A DNA stretch of 38,205 bases from an uncultured Clostridia bacterium (GCA_947630725.1 CANRIS010000023.1:1-38205), one strand, 5' to 3'. Counted from the first letter of the stretch, positions 21,891 to 28,537 are shown. Made by a program: numbers and translations. The notes: generated from the sequence alone by a model not told the origin.

Positions 21891-22441
21891 TTTGCCTCTC
21901 CCCACAATGATTTCAACTCTTCCAACTCTTCGGGCGTTTTCGTTTCAATTCCAAGCTCGTCACAATCTGCCTTAATCATATCAATCAACCGCGACATCTG
22001 CTTGCTGTCGTAAACGCTTGACCCATAGTGACATTTGATGTTTCTGTACCCAGCTATTTTGCTTGCCCCTAAGTCCTCTACTATCCAACCCAAGCCATTC
22101 CCGCGCCATATCGCCGTGAACTTGTCCACCGCCTCTTCCTTTATCGGAAAAACCTCATACGCGCCAATGTCTTTGATGTACTGCTTGTAAACGTCCACCG
22201 CCGTGACAGGCTTTGTTCCGCTCATCGTCAGCTTTTCCGCGACTTCCTGCGCCAACACCCAAAAGTAAGCATTCGCGTCAAGTGACCGCTTTTGTCTGTA
22301 CTTCGCCACCGTCAATGACAAGTCCACATCGCCGAACTCTTTAAGCTCTTGAACTGCCTGCCTGTCCCTCGTCTTAAACGTGACCTCGACATCACCGTTA
22401 TCGGCTGTTAGATTTTTGATGAACTGCGCCTTGAACTTCAT
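21887..22441 (-). CDS. NinB-like recombination protein
   Basis: 184 residues, ATG 22441 behind GAGG. The segment Y-R-Q-K-R-S-L-D-A-N-A-Y-F-W-V-L-A (about 48-64) corresponds to the R-S-L-D-Q-N-x-x-x-W motif of lambda NinB, a recombination mediator; later conserved-looking parts are G-S-S-V-Y-D-S-K-Q-M-S-R-L-I-D (about 140-154) and T-P-E-E-L-E-E-L (about 170-177). It sits after the RAD52-like annealase, which supports a role in phage recombination. Similarity to NinB is by motif only; the C-terminal two-thirds follow a Firmicute-phage version. Confidence 0.75.
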   Translation of the reverse strand: MKFKAQFIKNLTADNGDVEVTFKTRDRQAVQELKEFGDVDLSLTVAKYRQKRSLDANAYFWVLAQEVAEKLTMSGTKPVTAVDVYKQYIKDIGAYEVFPIKEEAVDKFTAIWRGNGLGWIVEDLGASKIAGYRNIKCHYGSSVYDSKQMSRLIDMIKADCDELGIETKTPEELEELKSLWGEAK

Positions 22442-22536
22442 CTCGCCCTCGCTTGCAAATCGTCAAGGCGGTGACGACCTGCTTCGCAAATTTCCCGTGA
22501 ACATTTTATTTATAACCGCGCCGCCTCGCGGCTACA
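22442..22536 (-). other. 95-base gap with GC-rich hairpins, no promoter seen
   Basis: Between the annealase stop and the NinB-like start. It holds GCCGC-GAG-GCGGC (22533-22521) and TCGTCA-CCGCCT-TGACGA (22478-22461). There is no U-run, so a terminator is unlikely, and no paired -35/-10 boxes are seen. Confidence 0.45.
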
Positions 22537-23319
22537 TCAAAACGGTAGGTCACCGAGGCTGTCCTCATCAATCGGGCGCATATCCTCGTCAATCGCACTG
22601 AGCTTGTCATCGAGCACCATTTCTGCCGCGCGCTTTGACTGTGCATTGCCTGTGTGCTCTATGATGTACTGCAACCTATCCTCGCTCAAATCTCCATACG
22701 CCGTGCCCTTTGCCGTCTTAAACTTCCTTGCCAATTCAAGCGTCATCTCTTCGGGCGTGATAGGCTTTTGTTCAGCTTGCTTCGGCGCAGGCGCATTTCC
22801 GCCAACTTTCTTGCCCATTTCATAAATGACTTTCCACTCGCCCTGTACTCTGCCCTCAATCTTCAAAACGTTTATCACGCGGTCATCTGTATAGCCTATC
22901 TCCGCGACGCGATAATCTGTAATTGTGGGATAATACTTGCCATTGTTCTCACGCGGTGTATCGCTCACCCAAATAAACGGCGCGGTGTAAAGCTCTCTTC
23001 CTATGCCCCAATTAAAGCAAGCTCTCTTAAAGCTGTCCGAACTCTCGCCCTTTTCCTTTTCCGAAAAACTCTCAACACCACAATCCCACTTGACTACCCA
23101 CTCTTTGCGCTCATCGCAATAAATCGCAACTCCGCAATACATATTGCCCTTGATTTCACGGTGGTCACGTGTCCAATTAAAGCAACCTACCGTTTCGTCC
23201 AAGATGTTCATATCACATCTCGCATCTTTGTAGAGCAGGAGCTGAAAACCCTTAGCCGTACACTTCGCCACGCGACAATCGATTTCATCTGCCCTCAATA
23301 CTCTGAACTTGTATTCCAT
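22537..23319 (-). CDS. RAD52-like single-strand annealing protein (Sak type) with SSB-like tip
   Basis: 260 residues, ATG 23319. The N-terminal domain (1-165) shows the RAD52/Sak pattern: G-F-Q-L-L-L-Y-K-D-A-R near 24-34, W-T-R-D-H-R near 49-54, C-G-V-E-S-F near 80-85 and S-S-D-S-F-K-R-A-C-F-N-W-G-I-G-R near 93-108, the most conserved block. Residues 180-260 are a flexible tail ending D-E-D-S-L-G-D-L-P-F, very like the acidic tip of bacterial SSB that recruits repair proteins. It anneals complementary single strands in phage recombination. No SSB gene was recognised in the window. Confidence 0.88.
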   Translation of the reverse strand: MEYKFRVLRADEIDCRVAKCTAKGFQLLLYKDARCDMNILDETVGCFNWTRDHREIKGNMYCGVAIYCDERKEWVVKWDCGVESFSEKEKGESSDSFKRACFNWGIGRELYTAPFIWVSDTPRENNGKYYPTITDYRVAEIGYTDDRVINVLKIEGRVQGEWKVIYEMGKKVGGNAPAPKQAEQKPITPEEMTLELARKFKTAKGTAYGDLSEDRLQYIIEHTGNAQSKRAAEMVLDDKLSAIDEDMRPIDEDSLGDLPF

Positions 23320-23329
23320 ATCTCACTCC

Positions 23330-23353
23330 TTTTGCGGCTTCGCCCCGCCGTGG
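23330..23353 (-). ncRNA. Shortened relative of the intergenic element
   Basis: Minus strand CCACGGCGG then GGCGAAG then CCGCAAAAGGAG. The flanks are identical to those of the 28735-28799 element, but the internal loop and top hairpin are replaced by seven bases and the GNRA hairpin is absent. It sits just before the annealase ribosome site. Confidence 0.5.
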
Positions 23354-23360
23354 GGATATT

Positions 23361-23759
23361 TTAACCTTGAAAATCTAAGCCCGCTTTTTTGATTTCCGCA
23401 AGTATATTTGCGAGCTTCATCTTGTTGCGAACCGCTAACCCGTGTTCTTTGGCAAAGCTCAATACTCTATTATACCTATCGCAACCAGCCTGATAACGCG
23501 CCCTTGCCTCTTCAATCATCTTGTCCGTGCACAACCCATTTTTCTTCGCAAGCCATTCGGGCATATCAACAACGTATCCGTCCTCTACTTTCACTTGACT
23601 TTTCGGCAACCAAATCAACGATTGACCACTTTGTAACAACTCATATTCATCACGGCTGACCTCTTTCACGTCACGAAGTGCGCTTTCCCTTGCTTGCAAA
23701 TAAACAAGATTTTCTATTGCAACCGCCTTCTCCGTTTCCTTGACCACCAAATGTTTCAT
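23361..23759 (-). CDS. Phage protein of unknown function
   Basis: 132 residues from ATG 23759, after AAAAAGGAG; an upstream in-frame start at 23828 would read the promoter itself. The first part is beta-type and charged (H-L-V-V-K-E-T-E-K-A-V-A-I-E). The middle has W-L-P-K-S-Q-V and M-P-E-W-L-A-K-K-N-G-L, as in small Firmicute-phage proteins found just before annealase genes. The last 50 residues are helical and basic. Transcribed together with the annealase from 23800-23828. Confidence 0.78.
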   Translation of the reverse strand: MKHLVVKETEKAVAIENLVYLQARESALRDVKEVSRDEYELLQSGQSLIWLPKSQVKVEDGYVVDMPEWLAKKNGLCTDKMIEEARARYQAGCDRYNRVLSFAKEHGLAVRNKMKLANILAEIKKAGLDFQG

Positions 23760-23773
23760 ACGATACTCCTTTT

Positions 23774-23828
23774 TGAGGTTTCCCTCACTTTCTGTATATA
23801 GAATATCATAAAATTTTTCACTTGTCAA
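23774..23828 (-). promoter_or_regulatory. Early promoter with leader hairpin (recombination genes)
   Basis: TTGACA (23828-23823), 17-nt spacer, TATTCT (23805-23800), TGA before the -10. The leader has TGAGG-GAAA-CCTCA (23787-23774) followed by AAAAAGGAG, the same arrangement as at 20211 and 25566. Confidence 0.8.
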
Positions 23829-23835
23829 TAGGTTT

Positions 23836-24030
23836 TTATAATTTTTTATAAAAAGTTTTATAATCGCCTATGCTGTCATCGTAATAACCTACCTGCTCAC
23901 TGTCGCTGTACATCACTTCTACACCAATTCTCGCAAGCTCTGAGATGTGCTTGTCTATCTCGATGTGATATCCGATGAGCTTGTTCATATGGTATGCTAT
24001 TGTATGCTCTCTCTCTTTATCGTCCGTCAT
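23836..24030 (-). CDS. Small phage protein, unknown
   Basis: 64 residues, overlapping the XRE regulator stop by four bases. Starts with a charged helix (D-D-K-E-R-E-H-T-I-A-Y-H-M-N-K-L-I-G-Y-H), then I-S-E-L-A-R-I-G-V-E-V. It ends F-Y-K-K-L, and these last codons are part of the AT-rich stretch upstream of the 23800 promoter. No family recognised. Confidence 0.72.
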   Translation of the reverse strand: MTDDKEREHTIAYHMNKLIGYHIEIDKHISELARIGVEVMYSDSEQVGYYDDSIGDYKTFYKKL

Positions 24031-24248
24031 TTCTGCCTCCTCTTGCCGTATTCAATCTCCGCAAATGCCCTGTACAGCTTTTCCGTGGACAGACGGCTCG
24101 CCGTGGTCTGATTGTTTTCAATGAACCAAATTGTCTGCAAAGACAGATGTGCTTTGTCTGCCAATTCACGCATTGACAGATTATGCTTCGCTCTGAACTG
24201 TATAACCTCTTCGGCTGTTATCGGTTTGTCAATATTATTCATCGTCAT
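24027..24248 (-). CDS. XRE-family helix-turn-helix regulator
   Basis: 73 residues from ATG 24248 (GAGG, 6-nt spacing); starts at 24266 and 24242 are alternatives. Residues 10-65 form a Cro/C1-type domain: I-Q-F-R-A-K-H-N-L-S-M-R-E-L-A-D-K-A-H-L-S, then T-I-W-F-I-E-N-N-Q split by a turn, and a closing helix. There is no C-terminal oligomerisation or protease-sensitive domain, so it is Cro-like rather than a full lysogeny repressor. No divergent promoter pair or integrase is nearby, so a lysogeny switch is not supported. It may regulate early promoters. Confidence 0.85.
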   Translation of the reverse strand: MTMNNIDKPITAEEVIQFRAKHNLSMRELADKAHLSLQTIWFIENNQTTASRLSTEKLYRAFAEIEYGKRRQK

Positions 24249-24468
24249 CGTCCCCCTCTGCTTCATAATGCAAGCCGTATCTTGACAGCAATTCCGTCCA
24301 CGCCTGTTCGCTCAAATTGCGCATTGTGTCGCATATCATATGGATTGCTTTGTTCCCTACCTCTGCGCGCGTGGTATCTCTCACCTCTTCGAGCAAATCT
24401 CCAAGCTCCATTGCCGCTTCGGTGCTTATCCCGTATTTCTTAACTATCTCTAACAATTTTGTGTACAT
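24235..24468 (-). CDS. Small phage protein, unknown
   Basis: 77 residues, overlapping the XRE regulator start by 14 bases. Mostly helical (K-L-L-E-I-V-K-K-Y-G-I, A-A-M-E-L-G-D-L-L-E-E-V-R, M-I-C-D-T-M-R-N-L-S-E-Q-A-W) and ending in a run of acidic residues. No known motif. Close coupling to the regulator suggests a joint role or only a shared transcript. Confidence 0.72.
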   Translation of the reverse strand: MYTKLLEIVKKYGISTEAAMELGDLLEEVRDTTRAEVGNKAIHMICDTMRNLSEQAWTELLSRYGLHYEAEGDDDDE

Positions 24469-24479
24469 ATATCATCACC

Positions 24480-24992
24480 TCACTTTATCTGCAAATTCTG
24501 CTTTTCGACAAGCCTCACGCCGTCTATAAGCTCGCCCATTTTCAACGCCTGTTTTAATGCCGTCTTATCGGGCGCATACTTGACTGTCGCCTTGATGTAC
24601 TCTTCAGGGAGCGCGCTCTCATCGGCAATCTCCACCGTTTCGCTCTTGCGGAAACTCAACGCAACCCTCGCTGTTTCAAATTTCTTGTCGCCGAACGCAA
24701 GCAGGCTTGATGTGATATAATCTTGTAATACTTCTGCTTTGCGCTCTTTCGCCTCGCGCCTCGCCTTAAGTTTAGCCTCTTCCACTTTGATTTTATCCGC
24801 GTCCGCTTTCAAATCCTTGATGTACAACGCTATGCCCTCTATCTTATCATTGCGCTGTCCCTGTATCTGCTCCAAGAATTCTGCCGCTTTTGCCTCGTCT
24901 ATCTCGCCCTCATCTGTCAAGCACTCCGCATTGAACCCGCGCTCCAACATTTCAAGCAACTTACTATCGATTTCATACAAACTCTCTGCCAT
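24480..24992 (-). CDS. Gp157-family protein
   Basis: 170 residues from ATG 24992 behind GGGAGG, two bases after the upstream stop. The layout fits the siphovirus gp157 family: L-Y-E-I-D-S-K-L-L-E-M-L near the N-terminus, a long coiled coil (about 45-95, with A-D-A-D-K-I-K-V-E-E-A-K-L-K-A-R-R-E-A-K-E-R-K-A divided by short breaks), then S-F-R-K-S-E-T-V-E-I and P-E-E-Y-I. Members are common beside annealase and SSB genes; one was linked with resistance in Streptococcus thermophilus phages, but the role is unclear. Confidence 0.88.
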   Translation of the reverse strand: MAESLYEIDSKLLEMLERGFNAECLTDEGEIDEAKAAEFLEQIQGQRNDKIEGIALYIKDLKADADKIKVEEAKLKARREAKERKAEVLQDYITSSLLAFGDKKFETARVALSFRKSETVEIADESALPEEYIKATVKYAPDKTALKQALKMGELIDGVRLVEKQNLQIK

Positions 24993-24994
24993 TT

Positions 24995-25201
24995 TTATTC
25001 CTCCCAAAAATATTCGTCATAATCGCTGTCAAGCCACGCCATATGCCCTTCTTGACAAGTCACATCGGGACAGCCGTCATCGAAAAAAGCGCACAAATTG
25101 CAAATCCCGTAATGTTCGCCTATCGCACATTCCATAGTCAACCTTTCAATAAAGTCAACCATATGCTCTTTGCTCTCAATAATGTACTCGTAATTCGTCA
25201 T
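24995..25201 (-). CDS. Small acidic Cys-rich protein
   Basis: 68 residues, ATG 25201 behind GAGGTG. Cysteines in M-E-C-A, I-C-N-L-C-A and G-C-P-D-V-T-C-Q could form a zinc site. The end is acidic and aromatic (D-S-D-Y-D-E-Y-F-W-E-E). Reminiscent of the other Cys-rich small proteins at 20731-21495. Function unknown. Confidence 0.75.
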   Translation of the reverse strand: MTNYEYIIESKEHMVDFIERLTMECAIGEHYGICNLCAFFDDGCPDVTCQEGHMAWLDSDYDEYFWEE

Positions 25202-25205
25202 ACTG

Positions 25206-25550
25206 TCACCTCTTCAAAAATAGTCTCATCGCGTACTTCGGCGGGTTTTCTTCTTCTATAATAACGTCACAATCTGAATACCGCTCGTAATACAACGGCA
25301 ATTCAAATCTACTCATCGTTTCCTCGTCAACAATAACTTCTCCGTCTTTTTCAATTGTAACAATTATTGTGCCGTCGTCTATCAAATCAAATCTGTATTC
25401 AGCGTCTGCGTCCTCATACACAAAATCTTCCACCCCGAATTTATCTGTACAAGTCCGTGCCCACGTTTCTGCCTCGCCCAAAAGCGCATTCAAATTCCAA
25501 CCGCGCTCTTCAAATTTTGTTTCCATTTCATCATAGTTTTCCAACTCCAT
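25206..25550 (-). CDS. Acidic phage protein, unknown
   Basis: 114 residues from ATG 25550 (AAAAAGGAG, 7-nt spacing); a start at 25580 would include the leader hairpin. N-terminal charged helix (Y-D-E-M-E-T-K-F-E-E-R-G-W), W-A-R-T-C near residue 30, then a run of beta strands (Y-R-F-D-L-I-D-D-G-T-I-I-V-T-I-E-K-D-G split by turns) and an E-E-E-N-P-P-K-Y-A-M end. Strongly negative overall. It heads the gp157 transcript. No family recognised. Confidence 0.76.
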   Translation of the reverse strand: MELENYDEMETKFEERGWNLNALLGEAETWARTCTDKFGVEDFVYEDADAEYRFDLIDDGTIIVTIEKDGEVIVDEETMSRFELPLYYERYSDCDVIIEEENPPKYAMRLFLKR

Positions 25551-25565
25551 ATTATCACTCCTTTT

Positions 25566-25621
25566 TGAGGTTTCCCTCATCTTTGTATTTTAATTATATC
25601 ACCCCTTTTTGTGTTTGTCAA
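25566..25621 (-). promoter_or_regulatory. Early promoter with leader hairpin (gp157 operon)
   Basis: TTGACA (25621-25616), 17-nt spacer, TATAAT (25598-25593) preceded by GGTGA. The leader carries TGAGG-GAAA-CCTCA (25579-25566) and then AAAAAGGAG. Confidence 0.87.
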
Positions 25622-25628
25622 TAATTTT

Positions 25629-25817
25629 TTATAAATTTTTATAACTTTTTTCTCGCCCGATTTTCAAAGCGTCATTGACGAACATCGCCGTGAACGCCAA
25701 CGCCATAAACAGGCAAAACGTCGCCGCGCTCTCAACTCCGCGCACTCTGTACATCGCTATCAAAACGCACCATAATATCGCTATCGCAAAATCTACTATT
25801 GCCTTGACTGCTCTCAT
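25629..25817 (-). CDS. Small membrane protein
   Basis: 62 residues from ATG 25817 behind GAGGTGG; a GTG at 25829 is less likely. Two hydrophobic helices: A-I-V-D-F-A-I-A-I-L-W-C-V-L-I-A (about 5-20) and A-A-T-F-C-L-F-M-A-L-A-F-T-A-M-F-V (about 28-45), with a basic end (K-I-G-R-E-K-S-Y-K-N-L). The last codons belong to the AT-rich stretch upstream of the 25593 promoter. An early membrane protein next to the replication initiator; a role in host takeover or superinfection exclusion is possible but unproven. Confidence 0.75.
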   Translation of the reverse strand: MRAVKAIVDFAIAILWCVLIAMYRVRGVESAATFCLFMALAFTAMFVNDALKIGREKSYKNL

Positions 25818-25825
25818 ATTCCACC

Positions 25826-26566
25826 TCACACATCGTCCTCGTCAAGCGAAGATACGTCTACTATCGTCTTTGAATAATAATCGTCCGTGTACTGCCGCTG
25901 TTCAAAATTCGCTTGCGTGGGCTGTGGCGAAGTCCTATTTCTACGATTGCGTTCCCACGTCGAACACGCTCTCTTCCAATCTACCATAGGTTTACGTGTA
26001 CCACCGACTATCCAACCGACTGTTTCATAATAATCGATAAATTCTTCCGCTGTAAAGTGATAATTTTTCTCTTTGATATATGCCGCTACCTCTTCAACGG
26101 TAGGTTTTATAAAACGTTTCCTTTTAAGCTGTCCATTTTGAGAATTTTCTTTTGAGATATTATTTATAATATCTTTTTCTTTTTTATTATTAGTATTTTG
26201 TTGCTGTGGAGTTTCTACATATAGACTTTCAAGCGATAGGTTTTCTACAGCTTGTGAGCCTATATCTTGTTTTTGTTCATATATTATGTATTCATATTCA
26301 ATTCTACCGCCGTTTTCTTTGCTCGGCATATGTTTGATAACTTGCATATATCCTTTTTCTTTCAATTCTTCAAGTGCGCTCTTTACAGCGGTTATCCCCT
26401 CACTGCATAAAGATATCAAGCCGTCAAGTGTATAATTCCAATCTTCAGGAAGCGATAAAATAACACTTAGCATACCTTTTGCTTTTAGCGATAATTGCTT
26501 ATCTTGTAAATGATAATTCGACATAACTGTATAATTCTTATTTTTCTCAACTCTTATTGTAGCCAT
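25826..26566 (-). CDS. Replication initiator (replisome organizer, winged-helix N-terminus)
   Basis: 246 residues from ATG 26566, overlapping the nuclease stop (TAATG) behind GAGGTGG. Residues 10-85 form the winged-helix domain of Firmicute phage initiators: Y-T-V-M-S-N-Y-H-L, L-S-L-K-A-K-G-M-L-S-V-I-L-S-L-P, W-N-Y-T-L-D-G-L, and A-L-E-E-L-K-E-K-G-Y. A low-complexity Asn/Lys/Gln linker (115-150) follows, then the C-terminal domain with Y-Y-E-T-V-G-W and K-P-M-V-D-W-K-R-A-C-S-T-W (about 190-215). Such proteins open the origin and recruit the host helicase; no phage helicase is present. Confidence 0.87.
   Translation of the reverse strand: MATIRVEKNKNYTVMSNYHLQDKQLSLKAKGMLSVILSLPEDWNYTLDGLISLCSEGITAVKSALEELKEKGYMQVIKHMPSKENGGRIEYEYIIYEQKQDIGSQAVENLSLESLYVETPQQQNTNNKKEKDIINNISKENSQNGQLKRKRFIKPTVEEVAAYIKEKNYHFTAEEFIDYYETVGWIVGGTRKPMVDWKRACSTWERNRRNRTSPQPTQANFEQRQYTDDYYSKTIVDVSSLDEDDV
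26156..26173. other. 18-bp AT palindrome inside the initiator gene, possible origin core
   Basis: GATATTAT-TT-ATAATATC is a perfect 8-bp inverted repeat in an AT-rich part of the initiator gene, within the linker codons. Initiator genes of Firmicute phages often hold the origin in their middle. No clear iterons were seen nearby, so this is only a candidate. Confidence 0.35.
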
Positions 26567-27075
26567 TATTCCACCTCGCATTTTTTTACATACTCAAAAA
26601 CTTTTTGCACACAACCGTATATATCATTGTAAACTTGACTGCCTGTAAATCTCATCACGTCATATCCCGCAAGTTTCAAATCGTTTTCTCTCGCATAGTC
26701 ATAATTCATTTGCTTTTTAGTGCTGTGGTACTCTTTGCCGTCTAATTCTATAACAAGCGGTTTTTTCAATAGTAAATCGCCAACTAGTTCCCTGTCTTGC
26801 CAATCTAAAAATCCTTCTACCACAAAATCTGCTATATATCGTTTGCCGTTTGTACGTATTTCAGTTTGAGGTAATAAATATAAATTTTTGCCCAAAATCG
26901 TATTTCCAACAAAAAATATTTGTTCGAGCGGCGTTAAACCGCTAATATCATCAGGTATGCCGTACATTATTAAATTTGTTCTCTCTTCTTCGCGTTCTAT
27001 TGTAAATAGAACATCAAAAATCATTTCCTGCGCCTTGTCGCATAATGTCTTAAACTTTGCCAACTCATAATTCAT
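26566..27075 (-). CDS. VSR/DUF559-like PD-(D/E)XK endonuclease-fold protein
   Basis: 169 residues, ATG 27075 six bases after AGGAG. N-terminal half is helical with S-G-L-T-P-L-E-Q-I-F-F near 45-55. The nuclease-like core is I-A-D-F-V-V-E-G (about 80-87), L-V-I-E-L-D-G-K-E-Y-H (about 107-117), then Y-D-Y-A-R-E-N-D-L-K-L-A-G-Y-D-V-M-R-F-T (about 124-143). The D...E-x-D pattern plus E-Y-H and the closing V-x-R-F are typical of the VSR/DUF559 group, which cuts DNA. It has a dedicated strong promoter and a long structured leader. A repair or host-DNA role is possible. Confidence 0.82.
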   Translation of the reverse strand: MNYELAKFKTLCDKAQEMIFDVLFTIEREEERTNLIMYGIPDDISGLTPLEQIFFVGNTILGKNLYLLPQTEIRTNGKRYIADFVVEGFLDWQDRELVGDLLLKKPLVIELDGKEYHSTKKQMNYDYARENDLKLAGYDVMRFTGSQVYNDIYGCVQKVFEYVKKCEVE

Positions 27076-27084
27076 AATCTGCTC

Positions 27085-27197
27085 CTATGACAAAGCCCCT
27101 GCAATACTCGCTGTGTGGGCAACTTTCTTGCAGAGGCTATTTGTACCTCAATAGATATTTCGTACTCTTGATAAGCACCCACATGCCTATCAAGGCT
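27085..27197 (-). ncRNA. Structured leader of the nuclease/initiator operon with complementary loops
   Basis: Hairpin 1 (27194-27167): 11 pairs, CTTGATAGGCA with TGCTTATCAAG, loop TGTGGG (27183-27178). Hairpin 2 (27138-27094): 11 pairs, AGCCTCTGCAA with TTGCAGGGGCT, loop of 23 nt containing CCCACA (27119-27114). The two loop segments are perfectly complementary (6 bp), so a kissing interaction is possible. A 15-codon frame starts at 27184 (M-W-V-L-I-K-S-T-K-Y-L-L-R-Y-K, stop 27137), a possible leader peptide with a weak ribosome site. The operon's AGGAG follows hairpin 2. Confidence 0.6.
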
Positions 27198-27203
27198 ATT
27201 ATC

Positions 27204-27232
27204 ATTATATCACGCCCCGCCGCGTTTGTCAA
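27204..27232 (-). promoter_or_regulatory. Early promoter (nuclease and initiator)
   Basis: TTGACA (27232-27227), 17-nt GC-rich spacer, TATAAT (27209-27204) preceded by CGTGA. The -35 overlaps the stop codon of the upstream methyltransferase. Predicted start about 27197. Confidence 0.87.
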
Positions 27233-28035
27233 TCTTTTTGTGTGTACTGCTTCCGCTTTTCTTCAACTTTCTGCTCGTACATATAGCAAAACAAATCGGG
27301 CTGTATTTTCGCCAACATCTCATTCTTTGCTTTGTTGTAAAAATCTTTCTTTATTTCAAAACCGTAAGCATCGCGTCCGAGTTCTGCCGCCGCTCTCAAC
27401 GTCGTACCGCTTCCCGCCACGGGGTCTATAACCACATCTCCGCAATCGGTGAAAATCTCAATCAAGCGTTTAAGCACTCCAATCGGCTTTTGTGTCGGAT
27501 GTATCTTCGGCACGTCCGCGCCGTCTTTCGCCCACTCAAACCAATTGAAAATCATCTTGCCGTTATTATTGAACTTCGGGAGCCTGTTTCTGTAAAGCAC
27601 AACTGCATACTCCGTCGCCCCGACAATCTTCATATTTGCTTTCAAAACTTGCGCCGAAAAATTCTTGATAAACACAAGCGGGTAACTCCGCATAAGTCCG
27701 TGTTTTTTGCCCTCGTCAATCACCATTTGCATTTGCTCAAAAGCGCAAAACACAATCATTGCAGGCGCGCCGCCCTCTTTCGGCTCTTTCTTCAAATACC
27801 TTGTGCAAAAGTCAAAAAAATTGCCTATTCGAAAATCATTGTCAGTGTCGAAAAATGACTTCCCCGCAAGGTCACTTTCACCGTTGCTATTATCGCCGTC
27901 AACGTACCATTGCGGATTGCTCGCGTATGCGTTATTGCCAAGATTATACGGTATATCGGCTATAATCAATTGCGCATGTGGTATGCCGTACTGCTTCGCA
28001 TTCTCAAAGTGGTCATTGTAAATCTCACATTTCAT
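27229..28035 (-). CDS. DNA methyltransferase (N4/N6, beta class) with a D-I-P-Y motif
   Basis: 268 residues. Motif IV is D-I-P-Y-N-L-G at 27-33, an I for P change from the usual D-P-P-Y; H-P-T-Q-K-P at 179-184 and D-P-V-A-G-S-G-T-T at 204-212 follow, the beta-class order. The C-terminus is Lys/Gln-rich. Likely methylates the phage DNA at adenine or cytosine, perhaps to avoid host restriction; target unknown. D-I-P-Y variants occur in phage enzymes, so activity is likely but not certain. It lies in the early region, apart from the ParB-linked enzyme at 14856-15935. Confidence 0.87.
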   Translation of the reverse strand: MKCEIYNDHFENAKQYGIPHAQLIIADIPYNLGNNAYASNPQWYVDGDNSNGESDLAGKSFFDTDNDFRIGNFFDFCTRYLKKEPKEGGAPAMIVFCAFEQMQMVIDEGKKHGLMRSYPLVFIKNFSAQVLKANMKIVGATEYAVVLYRNRLPKFNNNGKMIFNWFEWAKDGADVPKIHPTQKPIGVLKRLIEIFTDCGDVVIDPVAGSGTTLRAAAELGRDAYGFEIKKDFYNKAKNEMLAKIQPDLFCYMYEQKVEEKRKQYTQKD

Positions 28036-28044
28036 ATCATCACC

Positions 28045-28461
28045 TCACGCAACCCTGCGAACGCCGCCAAAAGCCGATTGAACAAGCACATCGCCGAACT
28101 CGCTATAATCGGGATATGTTGCGTTGAACGTATAAGCGAACGCTCTAAATACTCCGCCACCCGCGCCGACAATCAATTCATCTTGACTTTCTTTGTCATT
28201 CGGCACAATGAGCATTGTCCACATTTCCATATGGTCAAAAAATTCGTGCGTCATCGCATAAACCGTGAACCCGTACTTTTCTTCAAGCTCTTTGCGAACC
28301 GCAATCAACGTCTCTTCCTGCCAATCCCAATAGCCTATGCACCTTTCAAAATATGTCACATAATCGCGCTTGCGGAAGTCCTCAATATACGGCTTGTAAA
28401 TGTCAAGCTCTTTCATCAATTTGACTGCTAACTCTTTTCTTTGCTCTTTGCTTGTTTCCAT
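28045..28461 (-). CDS. Phage protein of unknown function
   Basis: 138 residues, ATG 28461 behind AAAAGGAG that closes the element at 28472-28537. N-terminus helical (R-K-E-L-A-V-K-L-M-K-E-L-D-I), middle aromatic (F-E-R-C-I-G-Y-W-D-W-Q-E-E), then beta strands (F-T-V-Y-A-M-T-H-E-F-F, W-T-M-L-I-V-P) and a Gly-rich G-A-G-G-G-V-F segment. I have seen similar small proteins in Clostridia prophages, without a known function. No catalytic motif. Confidence 0.78.
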   Translation of the reverse strand: METSKEQRKELAVKLMKELDIYKPYIEDFRKRDYVTYFERCIGYWDWQEETLIAVRKELEEKYGFTVYAMTHEFFDHMEMWTMLIVPNDKESQDELIVGAGGGVFRAFAYTFNATYPDYSEFGDVLVQSAFGGVRRVA

Positions 28462-28471
28462 ATCTCACTCC

Positions 28472-28537
28472 TTTTGCCGTATGCGCACTTGGAACGCTCT
28501 CGGCGGTGGCATTACGGGCTTCCGCCCGTCCTCTGCT
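28472..28537 (-). ncRNA. Structured intergenic element, copy 3
   Basis: Begins inside the stop of the 62-residue gene (TAG 28538-28536) and ends before the next ribosome site. Hairpin 1 ACGGGC-GGAA-GCCCGT (28529-28514), flanked by AGCAGAGG and AATGCC. Hairpin 2: outer GCCG/CGGC, AGA opposite ATA, inner GCG/CGC, loop TTCCAAGTG (28504-28476). Stem bases differ from copies 1 and 2 but pairing is kept. Confidence 0.78.

Noticed and set aside
24027..24248. Lysogeny control region around the XRE regulator
   Set aside because: No divergent promoter, no repressor with a C-terminal domain, and no integrase or excisionase was found in the window.
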